From an uncultured Ruminococcus sp. (GTDB lineage Bacteria; Bacillota; Clostridia; Oscillospirales; Ruminococcaceae): DNA of 64,000 bases. The translations under genes were made by a program, and so were the position numbers. Numbering within the stretch: the stretch's first letter is position 1; the number at the start of each line of letters is the position of its first letter. The DNA is taken from contig CAKSJP010000008.1 of the NCBI GenBank assembly GCA_934463425.1, positions 1 through 64,000 of the forward strand. The letters are read 5' to 3'. The notes beneath the pieces are model-generated. The model had not been told where the DNA came from, did no database searches, and was given only the letters and a program-made list of their open reading frames with translations. Shown here piece by piece: positions 16,449 to 25,426 of this stretch.

Positions 16449-17374
16449 AAACGCTTTGGAAATGGACTGCGGCAGTTCTGGCTGCCGGCATCTGCACCTG
16501 TAATTTTGCATTTCCCGCTGTCTCGGCAAAAACCGAGGATTCCAGCAGCAATGTCTATCTTTGTGACGAGGGCGACTTCCTGTCCGATGCAGAATTTCAG
16601 ACGGCTATGGAAGAGCTTCAGGAAGCGGCAGACAAAAGCGGCATGTATGTGGCGCTCTGGATCGGTGATTCTGTTATTGGTAACGATTCAGATGCAGACA
16701 CCATTGCATTCTGCGATGACACATACGAGGATCTGTTCGGCATCAATACTGACGGCGTGTTTCTCTATCTGGATATGTCCGGCGCACCGTCTCTGTTCGA
16801 CTATCTCTCCACCAGCGGCAAGGGACAGTTCTATTACACAGACAGCGAGGACTATAACCGTGTGGGCACGATCATTCAGGAAGTAGAAGAACATCTGCCC
16901 CGCGGCCAAGAGGATCTGCCGTCGGCGATCCACAGTTTCTGCCACAATTTGGAGTTTTATGCAGACAAGGGTGTCCCCACTGACAAGTACTACACCTACA
17001 ACAAAGATACCGGAAAGTATCTCATTATGCAGGACGACCAGGTGCAGGAAGTCAGCGAACTGCCCAAGGACTATACCGCTACACTCAGCTGGGGAACGAT
17101 CATTGTTATTGCTATTGTGATCGGTTTGATTACAGGTATTTCTTCTCTGTTGAGTATCCGAAAGCGCTATCAGTTCAAAACTGCAGGCAGCATGCAAAAC
17201 TATCTGATTACCAATGACGTACAGTATCTGCAGCGTTCTGACCGTTATTTGCGTACCTATACGTCCCGCACCAAGATCTCTTCGGAGAGCAGCGGCGGCG
17301 GTGGCGGCGGCGGCGGCAGCAGCCACAGCAGTTCTTCCGGCGGAAGCCACGGCGGCGGAGGCGGACACCGATGA
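16445..17374 (+). CDS. TPM-domain membrane protein with Gly/Ser/His tail (YdjH-like)
   Basis: Protein of 309 residues. A signal peptide (about 1-25) leads to an extracytoplasmic TPM domain (about 35-175, FLSDAEFQTAMEELQEAA..., GVFLYLDM). A membrane helix follows (about 218-240, TIIVIAIVIGLITGISSLL), then a cytoplasmic stretch ending in a low-complexity tail of Gly, Ser and His. This is the usual layout of the YgcG/YdjH group. It overlaps both neighbours by 4 bp. Third member of the Ydj-like trio. Confidence 0.86.
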   Translation: MKTLWKWTAAVLAAGICTCNFAFPAVSAKTEDSSSNVYLCDEGDFLSDAEFQTAMEELQEAADKSGMYVALWIGDSVIGNDSDADTIAFCDDTYEDLFGINTDGVFLYLDMSGAPSLFDYLSTSGKGQFYYTDSEDYNRVGTIIQEVEEHLPRGQEDLPSAIHSFCHNLEFYADKGVPTDKYYTYNKDTGKYLIMQDDQVQEVSELPKDYTATLSWGTIIVIAIVIGLITGISSLLSIRKRYQFKTAGSMQNYLITNDVQYLQRSDRYLRTYTSRTKISSESSGGGGGGGGSSHSSSSGGSHGGGGGHR

Positions 17375-17838
17375 GCGAACTGACATTCCGTCCTATTACT
17401 GCAGCAGACGAAGCTAACTTCTATGCCCTGGCAGAGGAATTTTATCATTCTGATGCCGTGCTGCACCCCATCCCGGCTGAGTATCACCGCCGCGCCTTTG
17501 CGGAAATGATGCGCTCCGGTCAGTATCTGTCCGGCTATCTCTTCACTGACGGTGACAGCACCGCAGGCTTTGCAGTCACCAACCGCATGATGCAGCACGA
17601 AGCCGGCGGCGTGATGGTCTGGGTGGAAGATCTGTACATCCGTCCGGCATACCGGGGACAGGGATTGGGCAGCCGCTTTCTGACATGGCTGGAGCAGCAG
17701 CTTCAGGGCGATGCGGTAATGCTGCGCTTGGAGACTGAACCGGAAAACGAGCGCGCACAGGAGCTGTACTACCGTCTGGGCTATGAGAACCTGAACTATC
17801 TGCAAATGATAAAGCGGCTGGACGAAAAAGACGCATGA
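17371..17838 (+). CDS. GNAT family N-acetyltransferase
   Basis: Acetyl-CoA-dependent acetyltransferase of 155 residues. The motif A loop is RGQGLGSRF (near 95), preceded by the beta strand VEDLYIRPAYR, and the C-terminal motif ENERAQELYYRLGYE is typical of the family. The acceptor cannot be told. Its 4-bp overlaps on both sides place it firmly in the Ydj-like operon, which is not part of the Bacillus arrangement I know. Confidence 0.9.
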   Translation: MSELTFRPITAADEANFYALAEEFYHSDAVLHPIPAEYHRRAFAEMMRSGQYLSGYLFTDGDSTAGFAVTNRMMQHEAGGVMVWVEDLYIRPAYRGQGLGSRFLTWLEQQLQGDAVMLRLETEPENERAQELYYRLGYENLNYLQMIKRLDEKDA

Positions 17839-18332
17839 AGCTTCGCAAAAAGCATCTGAAAATCGGGATGCTGATCCTGTTGGGGCTTTGTGTGCTGAGC
17901 GGCATTGTTTTGGGCATCTGCTTCCTCTTTTTCCACAAGGAAAAGCCTGAACCAGAACCGCCGTACACCACACTGATCTCAGAAAAGCTGCAAGCCGATC
18001 TGCTCACCGGCATAGTCATTACCGACAATCGAAGCGGTGATATCTATACCTTTGACAGCGACAGCGCCTGCACAGTGTTGCTGCGCGGATTGCAGGCGGT
18101 GCACCTCTACCGGGAGAAAAATCCCACAAGCTTTACGAATACGGATGCTTATACGATAACACTGGAATTTTCTGAGGATTCTGTCTGTCTTTCCCTCAAA
18201 GACGGCTTTTGCCGCAACGCCAACGGAACAGTCTATGACTGCGGCGAAACGGCGCAGAAATTCCTGACTGTACTCACACAGCAGATCGAAGAACAGACGT
18301 ATTCCAAAGCAGAAAACAATTATTCCAAATAA
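17835..18332 (+). CDS. Membrane-anchored protein of unknown function
   Basis: Protein of 165 residues with a positively charged start (MKLRKKHLKIG), one membrane helix (about 11-34) and an extracytoplasmic domain of about 125 residues with alternating strands (LLTGIVITDNRSGDIYTFD, TITLEFSEDSVCLSLKDGF). Family not recognised. Last gene of the operon, overlapping the acetyltransferase gene by 4 bp and followed by a strong terminator. Confidence 0.8.
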   Translation: MKLRKKHLKIGMLILLGLCVLSGIVLGICFLFFHKEKPEPEPPYTTLISEKLQADLLTGIVITDNRSGDIYTFDSDSACTVLLRGLQAVHLYREKNPTSFTNTDAYTITLEFSEDSVCLSLKDGFCRNANGTVYDCGETAQKFLTVLTQQIEEQTYSKAENNYSK

Positions 18333-18334
18333 AA

Positions 18335-18390
18335 ACCGCCTGACGGCTGTACCCTTCCAGAGCAAAGGGACGGCCGCAGGCGGTCTTTTT
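18335..18390 (+). terminator. Terminator of the Ydj-like operon
   Basis: ACCGCCTG...CCCTT pairs with AAGGG...CAGGCGGT (two short mismatches) and a T-run follows. The A-run on its other side suits the convergent folT transcript as well. Confidence 0.9.
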
Positions 18391-18408
18391 ATGAGATTTT
18401 ATGCGATA

Positions 18409-19041
18409 TCAGCTTGCCATTTTCGGCGCTGCCGAACGGCAGAAAATGTGCTGATATGCCTTCAGCGCCACCGGAAGCAGAATGAACAGCAGCGGCAAGT
18501 CCACCGCCAGTTCGATCACATTCTTCGCGACTCTCGCGACAATAGCTGCGCTGTATGCTTCCTGAGGAATGAAGCCATAGTGCAGGTTCAGCTTCGTCTG
18601 GATCAAAAGGTTGATAATAATGACATCTGCCAGACGCGCCAGAATTGCACGGAGATACAGAGTGATATCCGTGGTTTTTCCGGTCTTGTGGCTGACGAAC
18701 TGGATGCTGTGACCCTTGACCTTCTGATACAGGAACAGCCCGTACAGAAGACCCTGCAAGCCGCCTACCAGGACATATGCCGGCAGGAAGCCGCCGCTGG
18801 GGTGTACCAGATAGCCCACGATATCGCAGGCAAAGCCAGCCATCAGACCCATGCACGGGCCAAACAGCATGCCAATAATGGCAATGGCAAGGAATGCAAA
18901 ATTCAGCTTTGCAAAACCGATGTCAACAGAAAACATCTCGATCACCATAGAAACGGCGACCAGCAGGGATGTGGCTACCAGGCTGCGCACCTTGGTAAAT
19001 TCCTTTGCGGATTCAGTGAATAATGACAAAAAGTCTCTCAT
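18409..19041 (-). CDS. folT: Folate ECF transporter substrate-binding subunit FolT
   Basis: S component of an energy-coupling factor importer for folates, an integral membrane protein of 210 residues with about six helices. The family signs are the N-terminal helix SLLVAVSMVIEMFSVDIG and the helix LNFAFLAIAIIGMLFGPCMGLMAGFACDIVGY. The shared EcfA/EcfA'/EcfT module must be elsewhere. Assignment to folate rests on sequence and on the THF riboswitch directly upstream (19146-19248). AAGGAGGT lies just before the ATG and can be sequestered by upstream RNA. Confidence 0.93.
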   Translation of the reverse strand: MRDFLSLFTESAKEFTKVRSLVATSLLVAVSMVIEMFSVDIGFAKLNFAFLAIAIIGMLFGPCMGLMAGFACDIVGYLVHPSGGFLPAYVLVGGLQGLLYGLFLYQKVKGHSIQFVSHKTGKTTDITLYLRAILARLADVIIINLLIQTKLNLHYGFIPQEAYSAAIVARVAKNVIELAVDLPLLFILLPVALKAYQHIFCRSAAPKMAS

Positions 19042-19049
19042 GAAAAAAT

Positions 19050-19107
19050 ACCTCCTTCTGCCTTACGGCAACACAAAAACGTTTCTGCTTCGTGCAGCAT
19101 AAGAGGT
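19050..19107 (-). promoter_or_regulatory. Possible translational expression platform of folT
   Basis: On the minus-strand RNA, ACCUCUU (from 19107-19101) can pair with the folT Shine-Dalgarno AAGGAGGU (19057-19050), hiding it. No clear U-tract terminator lies between aptamer and gene, so control of translation is the likelier mode. Inference from pairing only. Confidence 0.45.
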
Positions 19108-19145
19108 GTTTTCTCTGAGAGACTTCTGACTTCTTATGATACATT

Positions 19146-19248
19146 CAGCGGGATGCGGAAACAGTACCGCAAGCGATCTGACTCGCTTTTCGTCCCGGCA
19201 GCAACTCCCCGTCTGCCGAACACTTAACGCACCATTTCCTACTCTGGA
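19146..19248 (-). ncRNA. Tetrahydrofolate (THF) riboswitch
   Basis: The minus-strand RNA carries the THF aptamer's conserved segments in order: CCAGAGUAG, then GCGUUAAGUG, then CGAAAAGCGAG, then GGU...UUUCC-GCAUCC. The outer helices close: GGAAAUGGU pairs with ACUGUUUCC, and CAG with CUG. It lies about 105 nt upstream of folT, the classic target of this class. No strong promoter is seen between serA and the aptamer. Confidence 0.88.
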
Positions 19249-19260
19249 AATGCAATCTAT

Positions 19261-19299
19261 CCGGTGCTTTCGCACCGGTTTCAACCCGAAAAAATCGGG
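19261..19299 (-). other. Two hairpins between serA and the THF aptamer
   Basis: CCGGTGC-GAAA-GCACCGG (19261-19278) and CCCGA-TTTTTT-CGGG (19286-19300) follow the serA stop. Neither has a good U-tract, so some read-through from serC-serA into folT is possible. Confidence 0.45.
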
Positions 19300-19308
19300 C
19301 AGATGCCT

Positions 19309-20472
19309 TTATTTTTCGATGACGCGTACACGTACTACGCCGTCGATGGCATTCAGTTCTTCTACCATGCCGTCTGTTACGCCGTCAATATCCAGGATCG
19401 TATAAGCAAAATCCTTCTTGCTGGCGTTGGTCATATTCTCGATGTTTGCGCCTGCTGCACCGATCACAGAGGTCAGCGCAGAGATCATTGCCGGCACATT
19501 CCGGTGAATGATGCAGACCTTGGTGTATACTGCCTGAAGCTGTGCATTCGGCAGGTTGACACTATTGCGGATATCGCCCTGCTCCAGATAAGCCATCAGT
19601 TCATCGGCTGCCATGCTTGCACAGTTGTCCTCACTCTCCGGAGTAGATGCCCCCAGGTGCGGTGTGGCAATAATGTGCTTGGCGTTGCAGGTCTTTGCAT
19701 TGGGGAAGTCGGTGCAGTAGTAAGCAACCTTGCCGCTCTCCAGTGCTGCGATCATGTCATCATCGTTGACCAGTTCGCCCCGGGCATAGTTCAGTACGCG
19801 AACGCCGTCCTTCATTTTTGCAATAGAAGCAGCGTTGATCATGCCCTCTGTATCCTTATTGAACGGCACATGGATGGTCAGATAATCTGCCGCTGCGAAA
19901 ACATCTTCCTGTGTCTTGACCACTGTCACAGACGGATCCAGACGCAGTGCTGCGCCTACAGACAGGAACGGGTCTGTACCAACGACCTTCATGCCCAGTG
20001 CAACTGCGGCATTTGCCACCAGTGCGCCGATGGCACCCAGACCAATGATACCCAGGGTCTTTCCCTTGATCTCCGGCCCTGCGAACTGGCTCTTGCCCTT
20101 TTCTACCTGCTTTGCCACAGATGTTTCGCCGTCCTTCAGCGTCGAAGCCCATTCGATCGCCTCCGGCACCTTTCTGGAGGAGATCAGCAGACCAGTCAGC
20201 ACCAGTTCCTTTACGGCATTGGCGTTGGCTCCCGGAGTGTTGAACACACAGATGCCTGCCTCAGAGCAGCGATCCAGCGGAATGTTGTTCACGCCGGCAC
20301 CGGCACGGGCAATGGCTTTCAGATTGTCGCCGAAAGCAGTGTCGTGGAGGGATGCGCTGCGAACCAGAATGGCATCCGGGTTCTTGGCGTCATCCGAAAT
20401 GGTGTAGGCATCACAGAAGCGGTCTGTGCCTGCCTTAGAGATCTTATTCAGTGTCTGAATGGAATATTTCAT
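19309..20472 (-). CDS. serA: D-3-phosphoglycerate dehydrogenase
   Basis: First enzyme of serine synthesis, oxidising 3-phosphoglycerate with NAD. 387 residues: a catalytic domain wraps the NAD-binding domain (GIIGLGAIGALVANAAVALGMKV, about 145-167), with catalytic Arg in LNYARGELV and His in ATPHLGAST. A C-terminal ACT domain (about 318-387, VCIIHRNVPAMISALTSVIG) suits serine feedback. Its short form lacks the second regulatory domain. It starts 15 bp after serC on the same strand, so the two make one operon. GGAGAGG is the ribosome binding site. Confidence 0.96.
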   Translation of the reverse strand: MKYSIQTLNKISKAGTDRFCDAYTISDDAKNPDAILVRSASLHDTAFGDNLKAIARAGAGVNNIPLDRCSEAGICVFNTPGANANAVKELVLTGLLISSRKVPEAIEWASTLKDGETSVAKQVEKGKSQFAGPEIKGKTLGIIGLGAIGALVANAAVALGMKVVGTDPFLSVGAALRLDPSVTVVKTQEDVFAAADYLTIHVPFNKDTEGMINAASIAKMKDGVRVLNYARGELVNDDDMIAALESGKVAYYCTDFPNAKTCNAKHIIATPHLGASTPESEDNCASMAADELMAYLEQGDIRNSVNLPNAQLQAVYTKVCIIHRNVPAMISALTSVIGAAGANIENMTNASKKDFAYTILDIDGVTDGMVEELNAIDGVVRVRVIEK

Positions 20473-20487
20473 GGTGATGTCCTCTCC

Positions 20488-21573
20488 TCAAGCGTTGTCT
20501 GCTTCAAACTGCTTCATGAAGGCAACCAGCTTTTCTACGCCTTCCATCGGCATCGCATTATAGATAGATGCGCGCATGCCGCCTACAGTGCGGTGGCCCT
20601 TCAGGTTTACAAAGCCGGCAGCGGTAGCTTCCTTGATAAACTTTGCATCCATATCCTTATCGCCGGTCACAAACGGCACATTCATCAGAGAGCGGTCTTC
20701 CTTGCGGACAGTGCCCTTGAACAGCTTGCTCTCGTCCAGGAAATCATACAGCACCTTTGCCTTGGCAATATTGCGCTTCTGCATTTCTTCCAAGCCGCCC
20801 ATCTTCTTGAGCCACTTGAATACCTTGCCGCAGATATAGATACCATAGCAGGGCGGTGTGTTATACAAAGAATCTGCGTCTGCCTGGGTCTTCCATGCCA
20901 GCATAGTCGGTGTATTTTCCACAGCCGGCTTTTCCGGAATCAGATCTTCCCGGATGATGGCGATCACTACACCTGCCGGGCCGACATTCTTCTGTACGCC
21001 GCCGTAGATCACGCCGTACTGCTTTACGTCGATCGGCTCACTCAGGAAACAGGAGGATACGTCAGCAACCAACGGCTTGCCCTTGGTATTCGGCAGCTTC
21101 TTATATTTTGTACCATAGATGGTGTTGTTTTCACAGATATAAACATAGTCAGCATCTTCATCAATGGGCAGATCGGAGCAGTCCGGGATGTAGGAAAATG
21201 TTTCATCCTCAGAAGAAGCCACCTTGACAGCCTTGCCGTACTTCTGTGCTTCCTGGTATGCCTTCTTTGCCCACTGGCCAGTCACGATATAGTCTGCTAC
21301 GCCGTTCTTCATGAGGTTCATAGGAACTGCGGCAAACTGCTGAGAAGCACCGCCCTGAAGGAACAGCACCTTATAGTTATCAGGAATCCCCATGAGATCA
21401 CGCAGATCTTGCTCCGCGGTCTTGATGATCCCATCAAAAGCGGCACTGCGGTGGCTCATTTCCATTACGGACATACCTGTTCCCTGATAATCCAGCATTT
21501 CATCGGCTGCTTCACGCAGAACCTCTTCCGGAAGAACCGCAGGGCCTGCGCTGAAATTGTATACTCTATGCAT
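20488..21573 (-). CDS. serC: Phosphoserine aminotransferase
   Basis: Second enzyme of serine synthesis, a PLP enzyme converting 3-phosphohydroxypyruvate and glutamate to phosphoserine. About 361 residues beginning MHRVYNFSAGPAVLPEEVL, with the PLP lysine in GGVQKNVGPAG. Start placed at the ATG at 21571-21573, 9 bp after AGGAGG; a TTG six bases earlier is too close to that site. Strong promoter at 21679-21707. Only the phosphatase SerB is missing locally. Confidence 0.97.
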   Translation of the reverse strand: MHRVYNFSAGPAVLPEEVLREAADEMLDYQGTGMSVMEMSHRSAAFDGIIKTAEQDLRDLMGIPDNYKVLFLQGGASQQFAAVPMNLMKNGVADYIVTGQWAKKAYQEAQKYGKAVKVASSEDETFSYIPDCSDLPIDEDADYVYICENNTIYGTKYKKLPNTKGKPLVADVSSCFLSEPIDVKQYGVIYGGVQKNVGPAGVVIAIIREDLIPEKPAVENTPTMLAWKTQADADSLYNTPPCYGIYICGKVFKWLKKMGGLEEMQKRNIAKAKVLYDFLDESKLFKGTVRKEDRSLMNVPFVTGDKDMDAKFIKEATAAGFVNLKGHRTVGGMRASIYNAMPMEGVEKLVAFMKQFEADNA

Positions 21574-21678
21574 TGTCAATACCCTCCTGTGGAAAAAAGC
21601 ATACAGCTTATCATACAGCGTACGATTTTCCCAAAACTTTTCCGCATTTCCATTAGAAATTGCAACACGGTACTTTTC

Positions 21679-21707
21679 ATTATACGCTTTTTCGGCGAAA
21701 TTGTCAA
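21679..21707 (-). promoter_or_regulatory. Promoter of serC-serA
   Basis: Minus strand TTGACA (21702-21707), 17 bp, TATAAT (21679-21684), a consensus promoter. The leader is about 100 nt. Confidence 0.88.
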
Positions 21708-21756
21708 GCTTTTCACCGAGAAATCAAAACAGCACACAGGCTGCACTTCGTTCTGC

Positions 21757-22443
21757 TTATCCCAGTACCCCGAACGAGCCATCCATATCCACTGCCAGGA
21801 TCTCCAGTCCGTCCAGAATGGTGATCTCCTCGCCGTCACTGTTTTTGCCCTTCATGGTCACCGCAATATCATAGATCGCGTCAGACTGTTCCTTGAGCTT
21901 CGTAGTAAAATCCTCGCCGAACGTCTGAGTATAGGCATCCAGATACGCCTGCACAAAATCCGTGTCCTCTTCATAGGAATCCGCCAGCACTTCTTCTGCC
22001 TGTGCAAACTCCATGCTTTCAATGGTAAAATCATCTGTTCCGGCATAGTTCACCAGAGACTGGTGAAGCTGCTCCATGCTGTTTTCCATGCCGTGGCCAT
22101 ACTCACTTTGCAGCAGCTCCTCCAGGCTCTCCTGGTACAACGGATTAATCTGCTTCAGATAGAGGTCATAGTTCTGGGTATCCACCGCATAAAAATACAT
22201 GGCGATCGTATGCGCCAGATCGTCGGGCACCTTGTCCTTGTCATAGTCCAGCTGATAGTTCATATCTGCCGGATCAGACTCTGTGATCGGCTGTGTCTCC
22301 TCTTCTGCCGTGCTGTCAGATGCGCTGGTCTCTGCTGCAGAACTGCTCTCTGCCTGATCCTTCTTTTCACCGCAGCCAACTGTGCCTGTGAGCATGCCGC
22401 ATGCCAGCAGCAATGCCAGTGCCTGTTTCCAGATGTGTTTCAT
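21757..22443 (-). CDS. Lipoprotein of unknown function
   Basis: Predicted lipoprotein of 228 residues. Signal peptide (about 1-21) ends in TVGC, a slightly atypical lipobox, followed by a Ser/Glu-rich spacer (about 25-55). The mature domain is acidic with helices (IAMYFYAVDTQNYDLYLKQ) and a C-terminal pair of strands (IYDIAVTMKGKN, EILAVDMDGSFG). GGAGG precedes the ATG at 22441-22443. Family not recognised; compare the lipoprotein at 10988-11635. It follows another lipoprotein gene in the same direction. Confidence 0.85.
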   Translation of the reverse strand: MKHIWKQALALLLACGMLTGTVGCGEKKDQAESSSAAETSASDSTAEEETQPITESDPADMNYQLDYDKDKVPDDLAHTIAMYFYAVDTQNYDLYLKQINPLYQESLEELLQSEYGHGMENSMEQLHQSLVNYAGTDDFTIESMEFAQAEEVLADSYEEDTDFVQAYLDAYTQTFGEDFTTKLKEQSDAIYDIAVTMKGKNSDGEEITILDGLEILAVDMDGSFGVLG

Positions 22444-22462
22444 TTGTGTTTTCCTCCAAAAC

Positions 22463-22541
22463 AAAAAGCGCGGAGCAACCGCCAGCTATTCCTACACACC
22501 TATACTGTAAGGAACTGTACCTGCATTCTCCCGCGCTTTAT
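22463..22541 (-). terminator. Long hairpin between two lipoprotein genes
   Basis: On the minus strand AAAGCGCGGGAG pairs with CTCCGCGCTTT, followed by T-rich sequence. The loop is unusually long (about 55 nt). It sits just before the Shine-Dalgarno of the 21757-22443 gene, so it may terminate the upstream gene or attenuate the downstream one. Confidence 0.65.
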
Positions 22542-22557
22542 CGTATGCTTTCGATGT

Positions 22558-23247
22558 TTATCCTAATGTATTTGTGCTGATGCCGTTGGCTGCCGCCCAT
22601 GTCTCAATGGCAGAGCCGGACGGACAAGTGATCGTCACGTGCAGCGGCTCGCTGCCCTCGATGATGCCCCAGCGTTCATATTCCAGAGACGGATTCGCCA
22701 CAGTCAGATCGGTCAGACTGCCGCATCCGGTAAATGCCTCTTCCATAACAGTAGAGACAGTCGCCGGCAGGGAAATGCTGGTCAGCGCCGAACAGCCTGC
22801 AAAAGCCGCACGATCGATCTGTGCCACAGTTTCCGGAATCGTCACTGCAGTCAGACTGCCGCAGTCCATAAATGCGCCCTCACCGATCTCGGACAGACCG
22901 CTGGGCAGCGTCACACTGGTGATGTTCCAATTCGCTTCAAAAGCATGGTTTGCAATGGCAGAAACCACATAATTATCTACCGTTGCCGGCACATCCAGAA
23001 CAGTTTCTGTTCCCTGATATCCGGTGATGCTGACTGTACCGTCATCGTTCATCTCATACTGGAACACGTTTGTTTCTGCGCTGCCGCCGGTTTCCTCCGG
23101 TGCGGCGCTGCTTTCCTCTGTCTGTGCGGCAGAGCCGGCAGAATTTACAGTGCTGCTGGTGGTATCATCACCGCAGCCGGTTGCTGTCAGGGCAAACGCC
23201 GCTGTCAAAATGGCTGCCCAAAGTGTCTTTTTCCAAAAATACTTCAT
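22558..23247 (-). CDS. Leucine-rich repeat lipoprotein (BspA type)
   Basis: Predicted lipoprotein of 229 residues. Signal peptide with TATGC lipobox (cysteine near 25), a Ser/Ala/Glu spacer, then BspA-type repeats (about 90-200) with the recurring pattern IGEGAFMDCGSLTAVTIPETV, IDRAAFAGCSALTSISLP, MEEAFTGCGSLTDLTV. The protein is small for the family, with three to four repeats. The reading frame extends upstream to 23364 but overlaps typA, and a signal peptide plus AGGAACG site favour 23247. Function probably surface binding; partner unknown. Confidence 0.88.
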   Translation of the reverse strand: MKYFWKKTLWAAILTAAFALTATGCGDDTTSSTVNSAGSAAQTEESSAAPEETGGSAETNVFQYEMNDDGTVSITGYQGTETVLDVPATVDNYVVSAIANHAFEANWNITSVTLPSGLSEIGEGAFMDCGSLTAVTIPETVAQIDRAAFAGCSALTSISLPATVSTVMEEAFTGCGSLTDLTVANPSLEYERWGIIEGSEPLHVTITCPSGSAIETWAAANGISTNTLG

Positions 23248-23335
23248 ATTTTTCGTTCCTCTCTTGGATGGGGGAATCTGGGCGTTCCCGTACAACGCAG
23301 TCAGATGCGCCTTGTACAGAACTGCCTCTGGTGTC

Positions 23336-25159
23336 TTATTTGAGCTTGCCGCGCATCTTTGCACGCTGCTGATTGCTTAAGATCTGCTTCCGGATACGCA
23401 GAGACTTCGGCGTAACCTCCAGGAGTTCATCGTCTGCCAGGAATTCCAGGCAGTCCTCCAGACTCAGATTACGGGGCGGTACAAGACGCAGCGCATCGTC
23501 GCTGCCGCTGGCACGGGTATTGGTCAGGTGCTTGCGCTTGCAGACATTGACCACCAGATCCTCTGCCTTCGGGGATGCGCCGACAACCATGCCCTCATAA
23601 ACCGGAACGCCTGCGCCGATAAACAGCGAGCCGCGCTCCTGGGCATTGAACAGACCATAGGTGACTGCTTCACCAGTCTCAAAAGAGATCAGAGAACCAG
23701 TGCTGCGGCGCGGAATATCGCCCTTATACGGTGCGTACTCATAGAATACGCTGCTCATGATGCCCTCGCCCTTGGTGTCGGTCAGAAATTCGCTCTTATA
23801 GCCGAACAGACCGCGGGACGGGATCAGGAAGGTCAGACGGGTACGGCTGCCCTGGGGATGCATATCCTGAAGCTCTGCCTTACGGGAGCCCAGCTTTTCC
23901 ATCACAGAACCGACGCACTCTTCCGGCACGTCGATAGACAGTTCCTCGATAGGCTCATAGCGCTTGCCGTCCACTTCGTGGAACAGAACACGCGGTGTAG
24001 AAACGCCCAGCTCATAGCCCTCACGGCGCATATTTTCAATCAGGATGGACAGGTGCATTTCACCGCGTCCGGCAACCCGGAATGCATCTGTGCTGTCTGT
24101 CTCTGTCACACGCAGGGACACGTCACGGAGCAGCTCCCGCATCAGGCGGTCACGCAGCTGACGGGAAGTGACGAACTTGCCCTCCTGCCCGGCAAAAGGA
24201 CTGTCGTTAACGCTGAACGTCATTTCCACAGTCGGCTCACTGATCTTGGTGAACGGCAGCGGTTCAAAGCAGTCCGGCGCACAGACAGTATCACCGATAG
24301 AGATGTTCTCGATGCCGCTGATCCAGACGATATCGCCCACTGTTGCGGACTCTGCCGGAACACGCTGAAGTCCCTGAATCTGAAGCAGAGAAACGATCTT
24401 GTTGCGGCGGGTATTCTCCGGATCATGATAGTTGCCCAGCAGCACCTGCTGTCCTACCTGGATCGTACCTCTCTCGATCTTGCCGATGCCGATTCTGCCC
24501 ACATATTCATTATAGTCAATGGATGAGATCAGCATTTGCAGCGGCTGATCCGAATCGCCCTCCGGCGGATCCACATAAGACATAATGGTGTCGAACAGCG
24601 GTTTCAGATCCTTGCCCTCACCGTGCGGTTCAAAGCTTGCCGTGCCGGCACGGCCGGAACAGTACAGGAACGGCGTATTCTCCAGCTGTTCTTCGCTGGC
24701 ATCCAGATCCATCAGCAGTTCCAGCACTTCGTCTGCGATCTCGTCCAGACGGGCATCCGGACGGTCGATCTTATTGACCACAACGATGATCTTCAGGTTC
24801 ATTTCCAGTGCCTTGGACAGGACAAAACGTGTCTGCGGCATCGGGCCTTCTGCAGCATCGACCAGCAGGATCGCGCCGTCTACCATGCTCAGAACGCGCT
24901 CTACTTCGCCGCCGAAGTCTGCGTGTCCCGGGGTGTCGATGATATTGATCTTGGTATCACCATAGCGTACCGAGGTATTTTTTGCCAGAATCGTGATGCC
25001 GCGCTCCCGCTCCAGATCGTTGGAGTCCATGACACGTTCTGCCACTGCCTGGTTTTCACGGAACACACCGCCCTGTTTCAGCATCTCATCGACCAGAGTT
25101 GTCTTGCCGTGGTCAACGTGTGCGATGATGGCGACATTTCTCAAATCCTCACGAACCAT
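23336..25159 (-). CDS. typA: Translational GTPase TypA/BipA
   Basis: Ribosome-binding GTPase involved in 50S assembly and stress adaptation. 607 residues from [27 protein letters not shown], with [30 protein letters not shown] and the TypA-specific C terminus ending in an [18 protein letters not shown] region. The open frame continues into the tRNA genes upstream, but the ATG at 25157-25159 has GAGGAG and matches homologues. Confidence 0.97.
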   Translation of the reverse strand: MVREDLRNVAIIAHVDHGKTTLVDEMLKQGGVFRENQAVAERVMDSNDLERERGITILAKNTSVRYGDTKINIIDTPGHADFGGEVERVLSMVDGAILLVDAAEGPMPQTRFVLSKALEMNLKIIVVVNKIDRPDARLDEIADEVLELLMDLDASEEQLENTPFLYCSGRAGTASFEPHGEGKDLKPLFDTIMSYVDPPEGDSDQPLQMLISSIDYNEYVGRIGIGKIERGTIQVGQQVLLGNYHDPENTRRNKIVSLLQIQGLQRVPAESATVGDIVWISGIENISIGDTVCAPDCFEPLPFTKISEPTVEMTFSVNDSPFAGQEGKFVTSRQLRDRLMRELLRDVSLRVTETDSTDAFRVAGRGEMHLSILIENMRREGYELGVSTPRVLFHEVDGKRYEPIEELSIDVPEECVGSVMEKLGSRKAELQDMHPQGSRTRLTFLIPSRGLFGYKSEFLTDTKGEGIMSSVFYEYAPYKGDIPRRSTGSLISFETGEAVTYGLFNAQERGSLFIGAGVPVYEGMVVGASPKAEDLVVNVCKRKHLTNTRASGSDDALRLVPPRNLSLEDCLEFLADDELLEVTPKSLRIRKQILSNQQRAKMRGKLK

Positions 25160-25276
25160 AATTTTCTCCTCATTCCCATGGTATGTGTTGCCGCGGACAG
25201 AAAAGCTTCTCTGCCCGTTTTCTACCATATAGTATATAGTTTCTGTCACTCTACAATCCATACACATGCGAAACAG

Positions 25277-25315
25277 AAAAAACAGGCAAACTCCCGAAGA
25301 GTCTGCCTGTTTTTT
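25277..25315 (-). terminator. Terminator of the tRNA-Thr/tRNA-Tyr unit
   Basis: ACAGGCA-GACTC pairs with AGT-TGCCTGT, flanked by A and T runs in both directions, immediately after the tRNA-Tyr CCA end. Confidence 0.88.
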
Positions 25316-25399
25316 GGTGGGGGAGGACGGATTCGAACCATCGAAGCTAGAAGCAACAGATTTACAGTCTGCCCCCTTTGGCCACTCGGGAACTCCCCC
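25315..25399 (-). tRNA. tRNA-Tyr (anticodon GTA)
   Basis: 85 nt with a long variable arm and encoded CCA. Acceptor GGGGGAG/CTCCCCC, D-arm TTCCCGAGTGGCCAAAGGG, anticodon loop CTGTAAA. Confidence 0.96.
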
Positions 25400-25426
25400 A
25401 TGTAACATATGTATGTTGTAGAAAAT

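Noticed and set aside
16445..17374. Frameshift or low-quality end at the Gly-rich tail of the TPM protein
   Set aside because: Gly/Ser/His-rich tails are normal for this family and the frame runs cleanly into the next gene's overlap.
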